A DNA stretch of 64,000 nt from assembly GCF_012955605.1 (NCBI RefSeq), contig NZ_CP052135.1, positions 837,501 through 901,500 on the forward strand, read 5' to 3'. A model generated the notes under the pieces. It did no database searches and was not told the origin of the DNA. It saw nothing but the letters and a program-made list of their open reading frames with translations. This DNA is from Bacillus fonticola. Lineage in GTDB: Bacteria; Bacillota; Bacilli; Bacillales; JC228. Made by a program: the position numbers and the translations under genes. This document shows, piece by piece, positions 34,838 to 43,309 of this stretch. The first letter of the stretch is position 1, and each line of letters opens with the position of its first letter.

Positions 34838-36136
34838 ATGCAAATAGATCCTCAAGAACTATACGGGCGTACAGAGCGAGAAAGAGATCAGTTACAGAAG
34901 CTAAAAGAAACGGTGAACAGAGTCAGTGAGCGGGTGCCTTTTTATCGAGAGAAGCTCCAGCAGCAGAACGTTAGGATGACATCGCTTCAAGATGTGCGGA
35001 ACCTTCCGTTTACGATTAAACAAGATTTACGCGATTCCTATCCGTTCGGCATGTTTGCAGTTGGGCGAGAAGAAGTGGCACGTATTCATGCATCTAGTGG
35101 TACGAGTGGGAAATCGACTGTTGTCGGGTACACGAAACAGGATTTATCCCACTGGGGGCAAATGGTGAGTCGTGCGATTAGATTAGCCGGTGGAAAAACA
35201 GGTGATCTTCTACATAATGCATACGGCTACGGACTGTTCACAGGCGGGTTAGGCTTGCATGCGGGTGGGGAAGCTCTCGGAGTCACGGTAGTTCCGGCCT
35301 CCGGTGGGCAAACTGACAGACAAATTCAGCTCATACAAGATTTCGGACCGACGATTTTGTGCAGTACGCCGTCTTACGCTTTGCACTTAGGAGAACGGAT
35401 GAAGCAGCTTGGACTTGCACCAGAGAATAGTAGTTTGCAGATTGGTATTTTTGGTGCGGAACCTTGGACAGAAGAGATGCGAGCCTATTTAGAAGAACTG
35501 TTTGGTATAAAGGCTTGTGATATTTATGGTTTAAGTGAGGTGGTAGGACCTGGAGTAGCAATGGAATGCCATGAAGCTCAAAACGGTCTACACATCGCAG
35601 AAGATCACTTTTTAGTAGAGGTGATTGATCCGCTTACTTTAGAGCCAGTTCCAGAAGGTGAGGAAGGGGAGCTTGTGTTCACGAGTTTAACAAAAGAAGC
35701 CTTTCCGATACTTCGTTACCGTACCGGGGATATTGCTTCGGTCACGAGAGAGCCTTGCCAGTGCGGACGTACGACGGCTCGAATGTCCCGTGTTAAAGGG
35801 CGGATAGACGACATGCTCGTTATTCGTGGGGTCAATGTGTATCCATCTGAAATCGAGCACCAGCTCTTACAAGTGGACGGTATCGAGCCTCATTACCAAG
35901 TGAAGTTAACGACAAAAGATACGATGACGTATTGCACTTTGTTTGTGGAGCGTAGTAGGGAAAGGGAAAACATCAATTCGGTTTGGTTGCAGGAAGTCAT
36001 TAAAGAACGGATGAAAACTTTTTGTCTCATCACAATGGATGTAGAGGTAGTTGAGCCGTTTACGTTGCCGAGATCGCTTGGGAAAGCCAGTCGTATTGTA
36101 GACGAAAGAAAGGTCACAAAAGTAAATCAAACATAG
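34838..36136 (+). CDS. paaK: phenylacetate-CoA ligase PaaK
   Basis: Phenylacetate + ATP + CoA -> phenylacetyl-CoA. 432 residues, adenylate-forming: P-loop SSGTSGKSTVVGYT (about 90-103), YGLSEVVGPG, RTGD and the C-terminal domain GRIDDMLVIRGVNVYPS typical of PaaK. ATG 34838 has AAGGAGAGG; the in-frame upstream codons cross the cre site and are rejected. First gene of the cluster; it gives entry of free phenylacetate. Confidence 0.95.
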   Translation: MQIDPQELYGRTERERDQLQKLKETVNRVSERVPFYREKLQQQNVRMTSLQDVRNLPFTIKQDLRDSYPFGMFAVGREEVARIHASSGTSGKSTVVGYTKQDLSHWGQMVSRAIRLAGGKTGDLLHNAYGYGLFTGGLGLHAGGEALGVTVVPASGGQTDRQIQLIQDFGPTILCSTPSYALHLGERMKQLGLAPENSSLQIGIFGAEPWTEEMRAYLEELFGIKACDIYGLSEVVGPGVAMECHEAQNGLHIAEDHFLVEVIDPLTLEPVPEGEEGELVFTSLTKEAFPILRYRTGDIASVTREPCQCGRTTARMSRVKGRIDDMLVIRGVNVYPSEIEHQLLQVDGIEPHYQVKLTTKDTMTYCTLFVERSRERENINSVWLQEVIKERMKTFCLITMDVEVVEPFTLPRSLGKASRIVDERKVTKVNQT

Positions 36137-36192
36137 AATGTAACAATATTCAATTAACTCGTATAAAAAGTGTTAGTAAAGGAGAGATTCGC

Positions 36193-37152
36193 ATGGATAC
36201 AACTGTTTCTGCCCTTTCCTATGAAGAAAAGCAGTCGCGATTTATGGAACGAATCGAGGCGGGAGAGAAAATTGAAGCGGGTGACTGGATGCCAGATGAG
36301 TATCGAAAGGCGCTCATTAAGCTCATTTCAATGCATGGAATTAGCGAGATTATGGGCGCGCTCCCTGAAAAGGAGTGGGTACCAAAAGCGCCCACACTTA
36401 GAAGGAAGCTAGGAATTATGGCCAAGGTTCAAGACGAGATGGGGCACGGTCAATTGCTATTAAGAGTAGTAGAGGATTTAATGCAACCACTCGAAAAAGG
36501 GCGTCAAGATCTCATTGAGGATTTACTAAATGGAGATTTGAAGTTTCATAACGTTTTCCATATGCCTTCTCCTACTTGGGGTGATGCAGGGTTAATTGGC
36601 TGGCTTGTGGATGGTGCCGCCATTATTACGCAAACAAACATGTTGAAATCCTCCTATGGTCCATATGCCCGCGCTTTGCAGCGAATTTGTGCGGAAGAGG
36701 TGTTTCATGCACAGCACGGGGAGGCGATTATTTTAGCTCTTGCGGAAGGCACGCCAGATCAAAAGGCGATGATTCAAGACGCTATTGACCGGTGGTGGCC
36801 ATCACTACTCATGTTTTTCGGTCCGGCATCCGCCACTACAACTGGCTCTTCTAAACAGGACGTTACGATTAAGTACAAAATCCGTACGAAAACGAATGAG
36901 CAACTGCGTCAAGACTTCTTTGATAAGTATATTCCGAGAATGCTCGCACTCGGACTGAGGCTACCAGACGATACGATGCATTATGACAAAGAAGTAAAAA
37001 AGTGGATCTATCAAGACCCAGACTGGAGCGATTTCAAAAAAATCATCCGGAATGAAGGACCGAAGTCACAGGAACGCTTACAGCTTCGACGAAATGCATA
37101 CGAGGATCACCGTTGGGTTCGCGAAGCTTTAGCCGGGGCTGCTGCCGATTAA
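36193..37152 (+). CDS. paaA: phenylacetyl-CoA epoxidase subunit PaaA (catalytic)
   Basis: Di-iron oxygenase subunit making ring 1,2-epoxyphenylacetyl-CoA. 319 residues, ferritin-like, with di-iron ligands in VQDEMGHGQ (Glu82, His85) and CAEEVFHAQHGEA. Strong RBS AAAGGAGAG. Works with PaaB, PaaC and PaaD encoded next. Confidence 0.96.
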   Translation: MDTTVSALSYEEKQSRFMERIEAGEKIEAGDWMPDEYRKALIKLISMHGISEIMGALPEKEWVPKAPTLRRKLGIMAKVQDEMGHGQLLLRVVEDLMQPLEKGRQDLIEDLLNGDLKFHNVFHMPSPTWGDAGLIGWLVDGAAIITQTNMLKSSYGPYARALQRICAEEVFHAQHGEAIILALAEGTPDQKAMIQDAIDRWWPSLLMFFGPASATTTGSSKQDVTIKYKIRTKTNEQLRQDFFDKYIPRMLALGLRLPDDTMHYDKEVKKWIYQDPDWSDFKKIIRNEGPKSQERLQLRRNAYEDHRWVREALAGAAAD

Positions 37153-37164
37153 GGAGGACTGTGA

Positions 37165-37509
37165 ATGAGCACTGAGAAGGATTTTTACCAAGTGTACGAG
37201 GTGTTTAGTAAGCGCACGTACAAAGCTGATCTTCAATATCAATTCAGTTTACTCGCTCCGAATGAGGAAATGGCTTTTGCAATGGCTCAGGAAAACTTCA
37301 TGCGTCGTGAGCCAGTCGTAGACATTTGGGTGGTTAAGCGCGAGAACGTGAGAAAGCTACAAGAAGACGAGCGGGATAGTTTACAACGACTCGATAATAA
37401 AGACTATCGTACAGCAAAGGGTTACGGCTACTTGAAAAAGAAGTGGCGTGAATACGAGCAAGGTATGTTAGATGAAAAAGAGATTCTGTCTTGGGGGGAT
37501 GACAAATGA
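37165..37509 (+). CDS. paaB: phenylacetyl-CoA epoxidase subunit PaaB
   Basis: 114 residues, small structural subunit of the epoxidase. The pattern YEVFSKRTYKADLQYQFSL and MAFAMAQENFMRREPVVDIWVV is characteristic. 12 nt after paaA; overlaps paaC by 4 bp (ATGA), so it is tightly coupled. Confidence 0.95.
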   Translation: MSTEKDFYQVYEVFSKRTYKADLQYQFSLLAPNEEMAFAMAQENFMRREPVVDIWVVKRENVRKLQEDERDSLQRLDNKDYRTAKGYGYLKKKWREYEQGMLDEKEILSWGDDK

Positions 37510-38333
37510 GCCAAGTGTTTGAAACAGCAGAAGCAGCGCTGGAGAGCCCCTCTTATACAGAAGCATTACATGAGCTCTTATTTCGCCTGGCAGATGACGA
37601 TTTCTTACTCGCTTACCGAGGATCAGAATGGCTCGGATTGGCACCGCACATTGAGGAAGATGTTGCCTTTTCCTCGATTAGTCAGGACACGATGGGGCAC
37701 GCAGCGATGTACTATGAATTACTGGAAGAACTTCGGGCAGGAAGAGCTGATGACCTTGCCCACCTTCGTCCTGCGTCAGAGAGGAAGAATAGTTGTTTAG
37801 TAGAGCTTGCAAATGGCACGGGGACGTACTTAGAAAATCCTCATTATGACTGGGCGTTTGCGGTCGTACGTCACTTTTTCTACGACCTGTACAAAATGGA
37901 ACTTTGCAAGGTATTACAGAAAACGAGCTACACTCCGCTTCAGCAAGTAGCTAGAAAAGTAGCTTCAGAGCAAGTATTCCATCTTATGCACTGGCGTGTG
38001 TGGTTTCGTCCGCTAATGAAGGCTGATGGAGAGGCGAAAACAAGAATGACTGCAGCACTTCAACGCTTTTGGAGTTACTCTGATGAATTAGTATCGTATG
38101 GTTCGCAAGAGGTTGAACTTGTAACGCACGGGCTCCTACCAGCGCAAGAAGAGTTTAAAAGGAGAGTGTTGGCTGTTTGGGAAAGCGAGTTAACAGCGGT
38201 CCCACAAGTGAGCTTAGAAGAAGTTCAAAAGGTTACTTTAGACGGCAGAAGGGGGCAGCACACCGAAGATTTGGAGAGTGCTCTATGTACGCTTCGAAGT
38301 GTATATGAAACCGACCCACAAACCGTTTGGTAG
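37506..38333 (+). CDS. paaC: phenylacetyl-CoA epoxidase subunit PaaC (structural)
   Basis: 275 residues, ferritin-like partner of PaaA with degenerate metal site: SQDTMGHAAMYYELL and ASEQVFHLMHWRVW correspond to the di-iron helices. Overlaps paaB at its start. Confidence 0.94.
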   Translation: MSQVFETAEAALESPSYTEALHELLFRLADDDFLLAYRGSEWLGLAPHIEEDVAFSSISQDTMGHAAMYYELLEELRAGRADDLAHLRPASERKNSCLVELANGTGTYLENPHYDWAFAVVRHFFYDLYKMELCKVLQKTSYTPLQQVARKVASEQVFHLMHWRVWFRPLMKADGEAKTRMTAALQRFWSYSDELVSYGSQEVELVTHGLLPAQEEFKRRVLAVWESELTAVPQVSLEEVQKVTLDGRRGQHTEDLESALCTLRSVYETDPQTVW

Positions 38334-38359
38334 AGATAAAGGAGAAAGGAGTGGGAACC

Positions 38360-38836
38360 TTGGACGAGCAAATTTGGGAAACCCTTTCTCACGTAGCAGA
38401 CCCAGAAATGAAAGAAGTCAGTGTAGTTGATCTCGGTATGATCGAAAAAGTGGACGTTCAGGGGTCGCGAGTGGTCGTTTGCGCGCTACCGACCTTCATG
38501 GGGTGTCCAGCACTCGAGATTATTGAAAGAGACATTACAAAAGCCATCTCTTCCTTAACAGGAGTAGACGCGGTATCTGTGAAATTTTTGCGCGATCCTG
38601 CTTGGACAACAAATAGAATTACAGACAAAGGTAGAGAAGCGTTAAAACGAATGGGTATCGCGCCACCGCCAGTTTTTGAAGAAGAAGCTGGCATGTGGCA
38701 AGTGAATTGCCCGTACTGTGAGTCACCATTTACTACGATGGAGAATCTATTCGGACCGACAGCCTGCCGCAGTATTTTGTATTGTAAGGCGTGTCGGAAT
38801 CCATTTGAAGCGATGAAACCTGTCTCAACTTTGTAA
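38360..38836 (+). CDS. paaD: PaaD, epoxidase Fe-S maturation factor (MIP18/DUF59)
   Basis: 158 residues: N-terminal DUF59 domain (VADPEMKEVSVVDLGMIEKV; FMGCPALEIIERD) and a C-terminal Cys-rich part (NCPYCESPFTTMENLFGPTACRSILYCKACRNPFEAMKP) binding metal. Required for epoxidase assembly. TTG 38360 has AAAGGAG at good spacing; the longer frame from 38327 does not. The reductase PaaE does not follow. Confidence 0.93.
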   Translation: MDEQIWETLSHVADPEMKEVSVVDLGMIEKVDVQGSRVVVCALPTFMGCPALEIIERDITKAISSLTGVDAVSVKFLRDPAWTTNRITDKGREALKRMGIAPPPVFEEEAGMWQVNCPYCESPFTTMENLFGPTACRSILYCKACRNPFEAMKPVSTL

Positions 38837-38878
38837 AGAAGTTGAGGTAGATTCCATAGAATTATAGAGAGTGTTTGA

Positions 38879-38946
38879 GGCTGTGTTAAAAGTCATTGTT
38901 GATTTTATAACTGGAGCAAAAATCCACAGGCAAGTTTAACAGAGCC
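38879..38946. repeat. inverted repeat between paaD and the EthD-like gene
   Basis: GGCTGTGTTAAA (38879-38890) and TTTAACAGAGCC (38935-38946) are inverted with 11 of 12 matches around a 44-nt loop. It may be an mRNA-processing/stability hairpin or the trace of a small insertion. Confidence 0.55.
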
Positions 38947-38969
38947 AATTAAAAAAGGAGGCTATGCCC

Positions 38970-39275
38970 ATGTTTAAGATGGTTGCATTGTTCAAAAAAC
39001 CAAGTGATGTAGAGAAATTTGATGAGTATTACTACGGAACCCATTTGCCGATCACGAAAAAGATTCCAGGTTTGCAAGAAGTACGCGTGACGAAAATTTC
39101 TGGTAGTCCTATGGGTGAAAGTCCTTTCTATTTAATGTGTGAAATGCTGTATGAAACAAAAGAGGACTTTAAAACAGCTAGTCGTACAGAGGAATCAAAA
39201 GCATCTGCGAAAGATGTGATGAGCTTTGCCGGTGATTTAGTGACGTTCTATTTCGGAGAGGAAACGAATGTCTAA
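38970..39275 (+). CDS. EthD-family small protein
   Basis: 101 residues with the dimeric ferredoxin-like EthD pattern: MVALFKKPSDVEKFDEYYYGTHLP, then GLQEVRVTKISGSP. ATG 38970 is 8 nt from AAAGGAGG; ATG 38964 is too close. Proteins of this family accompany catabolic gene clusters, some acting on ring or lactone intermediates. The exact role here is unknown. Overlaps the next gene by 8 bp, so it is part of the paa operon. Confidence 0.85.
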   Translation: MFKMVALFKKPSDVEKFDEYYYGTHLPITKKIPGLQEVRVTKISGSPMGESPFYLMCEMLYETKEDFKTASRTEESKASAKDVMSFAGDLVTFYFGEETNV

Positions 39276-40062
39276 AGATGTTTTGGAAACAGCTTTCAAA
39301 ACGATAGAAGTAGCTCGTGAGGATCGGATCGGGATTGTCACACTGAATCGTCCGAACCAGTTGAATGCCATCTCTCGGGGCATGATTAGAGAAATTGTAA
39401 CGGCATTTGAGGCGTTCGACGAAGATCCTTCTGTTCGCATCATCCTCTTGAAAGGGAACGGTAGAGCATTTGCAGCAGGCGCTGATATTCACGAGATGGC
39501 GAACGAAGGGGCTGTTGATTTTGAATTAAAAAATCAGTTTGCCGATTGGGATCGACTCTTAGCTGTGAAAACACCAGTAGTGGCAGCCGTACACGGGTTT
39601 GTGCTTGGAGGCGGTTTTGAACTAGCACTAACGGCAGATATGATTGTTGCTGCAGAGAGTACCCAATTTGGCTTTCCTGAAGTGAAATTGGGTGTGATGC
39701 CGGGTGCAGGTGGAACACAGCGTATCACAAAACAGTTGGGACGCTCCAAGGCTTTTCGTTGGTTATGGACTGGGGATTCCTTCTCAGCAACACAAGCTGA
39801 ACGGGACGGACTCATTTCGGTCGTTGTCCCTGATGAATTAGTTGTAGAAGAAGCATTTACTTGGGCTAATCGTTTGGCTGGAGGTGCCCCGATTGCGCTC
39901 CGCCTCATTAAAGAGGCAGTGAATGCAGGAGTAGACCTCTCGATTGCAGAAGGAATGTTTGCAGAGAGAAAGAACTTTTCGCTTCTATTTGCAACAGAAG
40001 ATCAAAAAGAGGGTATGCGTGCGTTCCAAGAAAAGCGTTCTCCTCGATTTCAAGGGAGGTAA
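39268..40062 (+). CDS. paaF: enoyl-CoA hydratase (PaaF-like)
   Basis: Crotonase fold, 264 residues: oxyanion hole AFAAGADIHEM and catalytic Glu regions GFELALTADMIVAAE, FGFPEVKLGVMPGAGGTQR. The Glu pair and GAGGTQR favour a true hydratase, i.e. hydration of 2,3-dehydroadipyl-CoA. Coupled to the EthD-like gene. Confidence 0.87.
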   Translation: MSKDVLETAFKTIEVAREDRIGIVTLNRPNQLNAISRGMIREIVTAFEAFDEDPSVRIILLKGNGRAFAAGADIHEMANEGAVDFELKNQFADWDRLLAVKTPVVAAVHGFVLGGGFELALTADMIVAAESTQFGFPEVKLGVMPGAGGTQRITKQLGRSKAFRWLWTGDSFSATQAERDGLISVVVPDELVVEEAFTWANRLAGGAPIALRLIKEAVNAGVDLSIAEGMFAERKNFSLLFATEDQKEGMRAFQEKRSPRFQGR

Positions 40063-40066
40063 CTGA

Positions 40067-40852
40067 ATGTCAACGGCTACATATGAAACAATTGTCACAT
40101 CAGTTGAGCAAGGTGTTCTGACCATTACGATGAACAGACCTGATCAGTTAAATGCTTGTACCACTCAAATGCTACAAGAGCTAACGAATGCATTTCGTTC
40201 CGCTCAAAAAAATGACGAGGTACGTGCTGTCGTACTAACAGGAGCGGGACGTGCGTTTTCAGCAGGGCAAGACTTACAAGACGTGAAAGACGGAGTGGAC
40301 TACGGTGAGCATTTGCAAACGACGTACAATCCGCTCGTCAAAGCTGTTACTTCATTAGAAAAGCCAGTCGTTGCAGCTGTAAACGGTGTTGCGGCAGGAG
40401 CCGGGGCAAGTTTGGCATTTGCGTGTGACTTTCGAATTGCACACGAATCGGCGAGCTTTTTACAGGCATTTGTTCATATTGGGCTCGTTCCAGATTCGGG
40501 AGCTACTTATTTCTTACCTCGACTTGTTGGGACAGCCAAAGCGCTTGAGCTCGCAGTGTTAGGTAACAAGGTCAAAGCCGATGAGGCAGCACAGCTTGGG
40601 CTCGTCACCGAAGTCGTTTCAAAAGAAGACTTCGAGAAGCGAGTGTTAGAGTTCGCCACTCATTTAGCACAGCTTCCGACGAAAGCAGTTGGCTGGATGA
40701 AAAAGGCGATGCACGGTTCGTTTGATAGAACATTAGAGGAATCTCTCGATCAAGAGGCATTCGGACAAACGATTGCCGGCAGAACGATGGATCATCAAGA
40801 AGGAGTGCAAGCATTCCTAGAGAAACGAACACCGAACTTTACTGGAAAATAA
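40067..40852 (+). CDS. paaG: PaaG-like ring epoxide/oxepin isomerase
   Basis: Crotonase fold, 261 residues. FSAGQDLQDVKDG and FVHIGLVPDSGATYFLPRLVG are typical of PaaG (Asp in place of the second hydratase Glu), the isomerase converting 1,2-epoxyphenylacetyl-CoA to oxepin-CoA. 4 nt after paaF. Confidence 0.88.
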   Translation: MSTATYETIVTSVEQGVLTITMNRPDQLNACTTQMLQELTNAFRSAQKNDEVRAVVLTGAGRAFSAGQDLQDVKDGVDYGEHLQTTYNPLVKAVTSLEKPVVAAVNGVAAGAGASLAFACDFRIAHESASFLQAFVHIGLVPDSGATYFLPRLVGTAKALELAVLGNKVKADEAAQLGLVTEVVSKEDFEKRVLEFATHLAQLPTKAVGWMKKAMHGSFDRTLEESLDQEAFGQTIAGRTMDHQEGVQAFLEKRTPNFTGK

Positions 40853-40870
40853 TGTGAGGAGGATTTTTTT

Positions 40871-42385
40871 ATGACAACCGCACAAAAGAAAACATTTGAG
40901 GTTCTACCTGTTAAACGAGATCACTACGCCATGATCATCGGTGGTGAGCGACTGGAAGGAACGAACGTAGCGACAACATACAATCCAGCGACAGGTAATC
41001 CAGTGGCGACGTATGCAAAAGCAACAAAGGAAGAAGCTGAACTTGCTATTCAAGCGGCGCGAAAGGCTTTTGACTTTGGGAAGTGGAAGAAGTTCCCGGT
41101 CGGAAAGCGTGCTCGTACGCTGAACAAAATAGCGGGTATTATGAGAAGTCGTTTTCAGGAGCTTGTTGAGCTGGAGGTCTTAGATAGTGGGAAAACCGTT
41201 TCTGCTGCTCAAGGTCAAGTGATGCAAGCGATTGAAGACTTTGAATTTTATGCAGGAGCAATTATTAGCCATCGTGGGCACGTAAACAACATTCCAGGTC
41301 CGTTTACGAACACGACACAGAAAGAGCCGGTGGGCGTATGTGCACAAATTATTCCTTGGAATTATCCGATGATGATGGCGGCATGGAAAGTTGCACCAGC
41401 CTTAGCAGCAGGGTGTTCTATCGTGTTAAAGCCAGCGTCCCCTACACCTTTGACCGCAATTGTGCTAACTGAAATTTGCCATGAAGCTGGTGTTCCAGAA
41501 GGAGTAGTGAATATCGTACCAGGGTCGGGTTCAGAGGTTGGAAACTACTTAGTAGAGCATAAGCAAGTAGACAAAGTGGCATTTACTGGCTCTACGCCAA
41601 TCGGAAAAGACATTATGGCACGTGCTTCAGATACATTGAAACGAGTGACGTTAGAACTCGGTGGAAAGTCTCCAAGTTTGATCTTTGACGACGCAGATCT
41701 TGATGCAGCTGTATACGGATCGCTCTGGGGCATTTTTTACAATACAGGTCAATCGTGCGAGGCTCGTTCGCGTATTTACGTACAACGCGGCATCTATGAC
41801 GAGTTCCTAGAAAAATTTGTTGCGAAAACAAAGAAACTCACTCTTGGGGACACGATGGAAGCTGGCACACACATCGGCGCTATTATTGATGAAAAACAAC
41901 TGCAAGTGATTGATGGATTTGTGCAAAGTGCCAAGGAGCAAGGTGCGACTATCTTAACGGGTGGCAAACGTGCACAGGTGCATGGATTTGAAAGTGGTAC
42001 TTGGTATGAACCAACAATCATTACAGACGTAACGCAGGACATGGATGTCGTACAACAGGAAATCTTCGGTCCAGTCGTTGTCGTCATGCCATTTGATGAT
42101 GAAAAAGAAGCAATCCGACTGGCAAATGATACGGTATACGGTTTGGGCTCCGCTGTCTGGACAACTAACCATGGCCGGGCAAATCGTGTAGCAAGCGCAA
42201 TTCAAGCAGGTATTGTGATGGTGAACTCACCACTTTCTGCATTCCCAGGTACTCCGTTTGGTGGATACAAACAATCTGGATTTGGTAGAGAGTTGTGTGT
42301 TGAAACACTTGATCTGTATACAGAGACGAAGAGTATTGTCAGCTACATTGGAGAAAAGCCGTTGAACTTGTTTGGGATAGAGTAA
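40871..42385 (+). CDS. NAD-dependent aldehyde dehydrogenase of the paa cluster
   Basis: 504 residues, complete ALDH: NAD site FTGSTPIGKDI, general base Glu262 in LELGGKSP, nucleophile Cys296 in NTGQSCEARSRI, and FGGYKQSGFGRE. In canonical clusters PaaZ is a fusion of an ALDH and a MaoC-type hydrolase. Here only an ALDH is present, so it may oxidise the semialdehyde after ring opening, or act on phenylacetaldehyde. RBS TGAGGAGG. Followed by an internal terminator. Confidence 0.88.
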   Translation: MTTAQKKTFEVLPVKRDHYAMIIGGERLEGTNVATTYNPATGNPVATYAKATKEEAELAIQAARKAFDFGKWKKFPVGKRARTLNKIAGIMRSRFQELVELEVLDSGKTVSAAQGQVMQAIEDFEFYAGAIISHRGHVNNIPGPFTNTTQKEPVGVCAQIIPWNYPMMMAAWKVAPALAAGCSIVLKPASPTPLTAIVLTEICHEAGVPEGVVNIVPGSGSEVGNYLVEHKQVDKVAFTGSTPIGKDIMARASDTLKRVTLELGGKSPSLIFDDADLDAAVYGSLWGIFYNTGQSCEARSRIYVQRGIYDEFLEKFVAKTKKLTLGDTMEAGTHIGAIIDEKQLQVIDGFVQSAKEQGATILTGGKRAQVHGFESGTWYEPTIITDVTQDMDVVQQEIFGPVVVVMPFDDEKEAIRLANDTVYGLGSAVWTTNHGRANRVASAIQAGIVMVNSPLSAFPGTPFGGYKQSGFGRELCVETLDLYTETKSIVSYIGEKPLNLFGIE

Positions 42386-42391
42386 AATGAT

Positions 42392-42425
42392 GGGCAGCAT
42401 GCAAGTGTTTGCTGCCCTCTTTTTT
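42392..42425 (+). terminator. terminator inside the paa cluster
   Basis: A perfect 8-bp stem GGGCAGCA/TGCTGCCC followed by TCTTTTTTT, between the ALDH and paaH genes, which are only 60 nt apart and in the same direction. No clear promoter follows, so it may only lower downstream expression. Confidence 0.8.
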
Positions 42426-42445
42426 CAATGAAGGAGGGACCTCTT

Positions 42446-43309
42446 TTGAAGAAGATGACTGTGATCGGTGGGGGTGTCATGGGAACAGGAATAGCCTATA
42501 CAGCCGCCATGTGTGGCTTTTCCGTCTCCCTTGTCGAACCTTTTCCACAAGCTCGCGCAAAAACAGCGCAAACGATAGAGCAATACATACAAAAGGGAAG
42601 AAAAAAAGGGAAGCTCTCTGAAGAAGAAGCAGAGCGAGTCAAGGCTTCACTGCACATCGTAGCTTCTCTTCAAGAGTCTGATGCAAACTGCGACGTAGTG
42701 ATCGAAGCAGTCCCAGAGCAACTCGACTTAAAGAAGAAAATTTTCGAGGAAATAGATGCTTATGTTAGTGAGCATACTTTGCTCGCAACGAATACGTCGA
42801 CGATGAGCCCAACTGAAATTGGCGCATTTACAAAAAGACCTCATCAAGTCATTGCTATGCATTTTTTCAACCCGGTTCCGAGCATGCCGCTTATTGAAAT
42901 AATTAAAGGGCTCGAAACGTCAGATGCAACAGTTGAAAAGGCAAAAATGGTGGCAGAAATGATGAAAAAAGAAACGGTCGTCGTCAACGAGTTCCCGGGA
43001 TTCATCACAAGTCGTATTTCTGCTTTAGTTGGCAATGAGGCATTTCGTATGTTGCAAGAAGGTGTTGGGACTCCAGAAGAAATTGATAAAGCGATCAAAT
43101 TTGGTCTCCATTATCCGATGGGACCGTTTGAACTCGGAGATCTTGTCGGATTGGACACGCGCTTGAACAACCTACGCTACTTACATGAAACACTCGGAGA
43201 AACGTACAGACCGGCACCCCTTCTTGTGAAATATGTAAAGGCAGGAAGACTCGGTAGAAAAGCTGGCAAAGGTGTTTACTCTTACGATGAGGAAGGTAAG
43301 CGGCTATGA
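42446..43309 (+). CDS. paaH: 3-hydroxyacyl-CoA dehydrogenase PaaH
   Basis: NAD-dependent oxidation of 3-hydroxyadipyl-CoA. 287 residues: Rossmann IGGGVMGTGIA, catalytic His in HFFNPVPSMPLIEII, and the C-terminal dimer domain. Start TTG 42446 with AAGGAGGG; ATG 42428 precedes the RBS. Overlaps paaJ by 4 bp. Confidence 0.94.
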   Translation: MKKMTVIGGGVMGTGIAYTAAMCGFSVSLVEPFPQARAKTAQTIEQYIQKGRKKGKLSEEEAERVKASLHIVASLQESDANCDVVIEAVPEQLDLKKKIFEEIDAYVSEHTLLATNTSTMSPTEIGAFTKRPHQVIAMHFFNPVPSMPLIEIIKGLETSDATVEKAKMVAEMMKKETVVVNEFPGFITSRISALVGNEAFRMLQEGVGTPEEIDKAIKFGLHYPMGPFELGDLVGLDTRLNNLRYLHETLGETYRPAPLLVKYVKAGRLGRKAGKGVYSYDEEGKRL

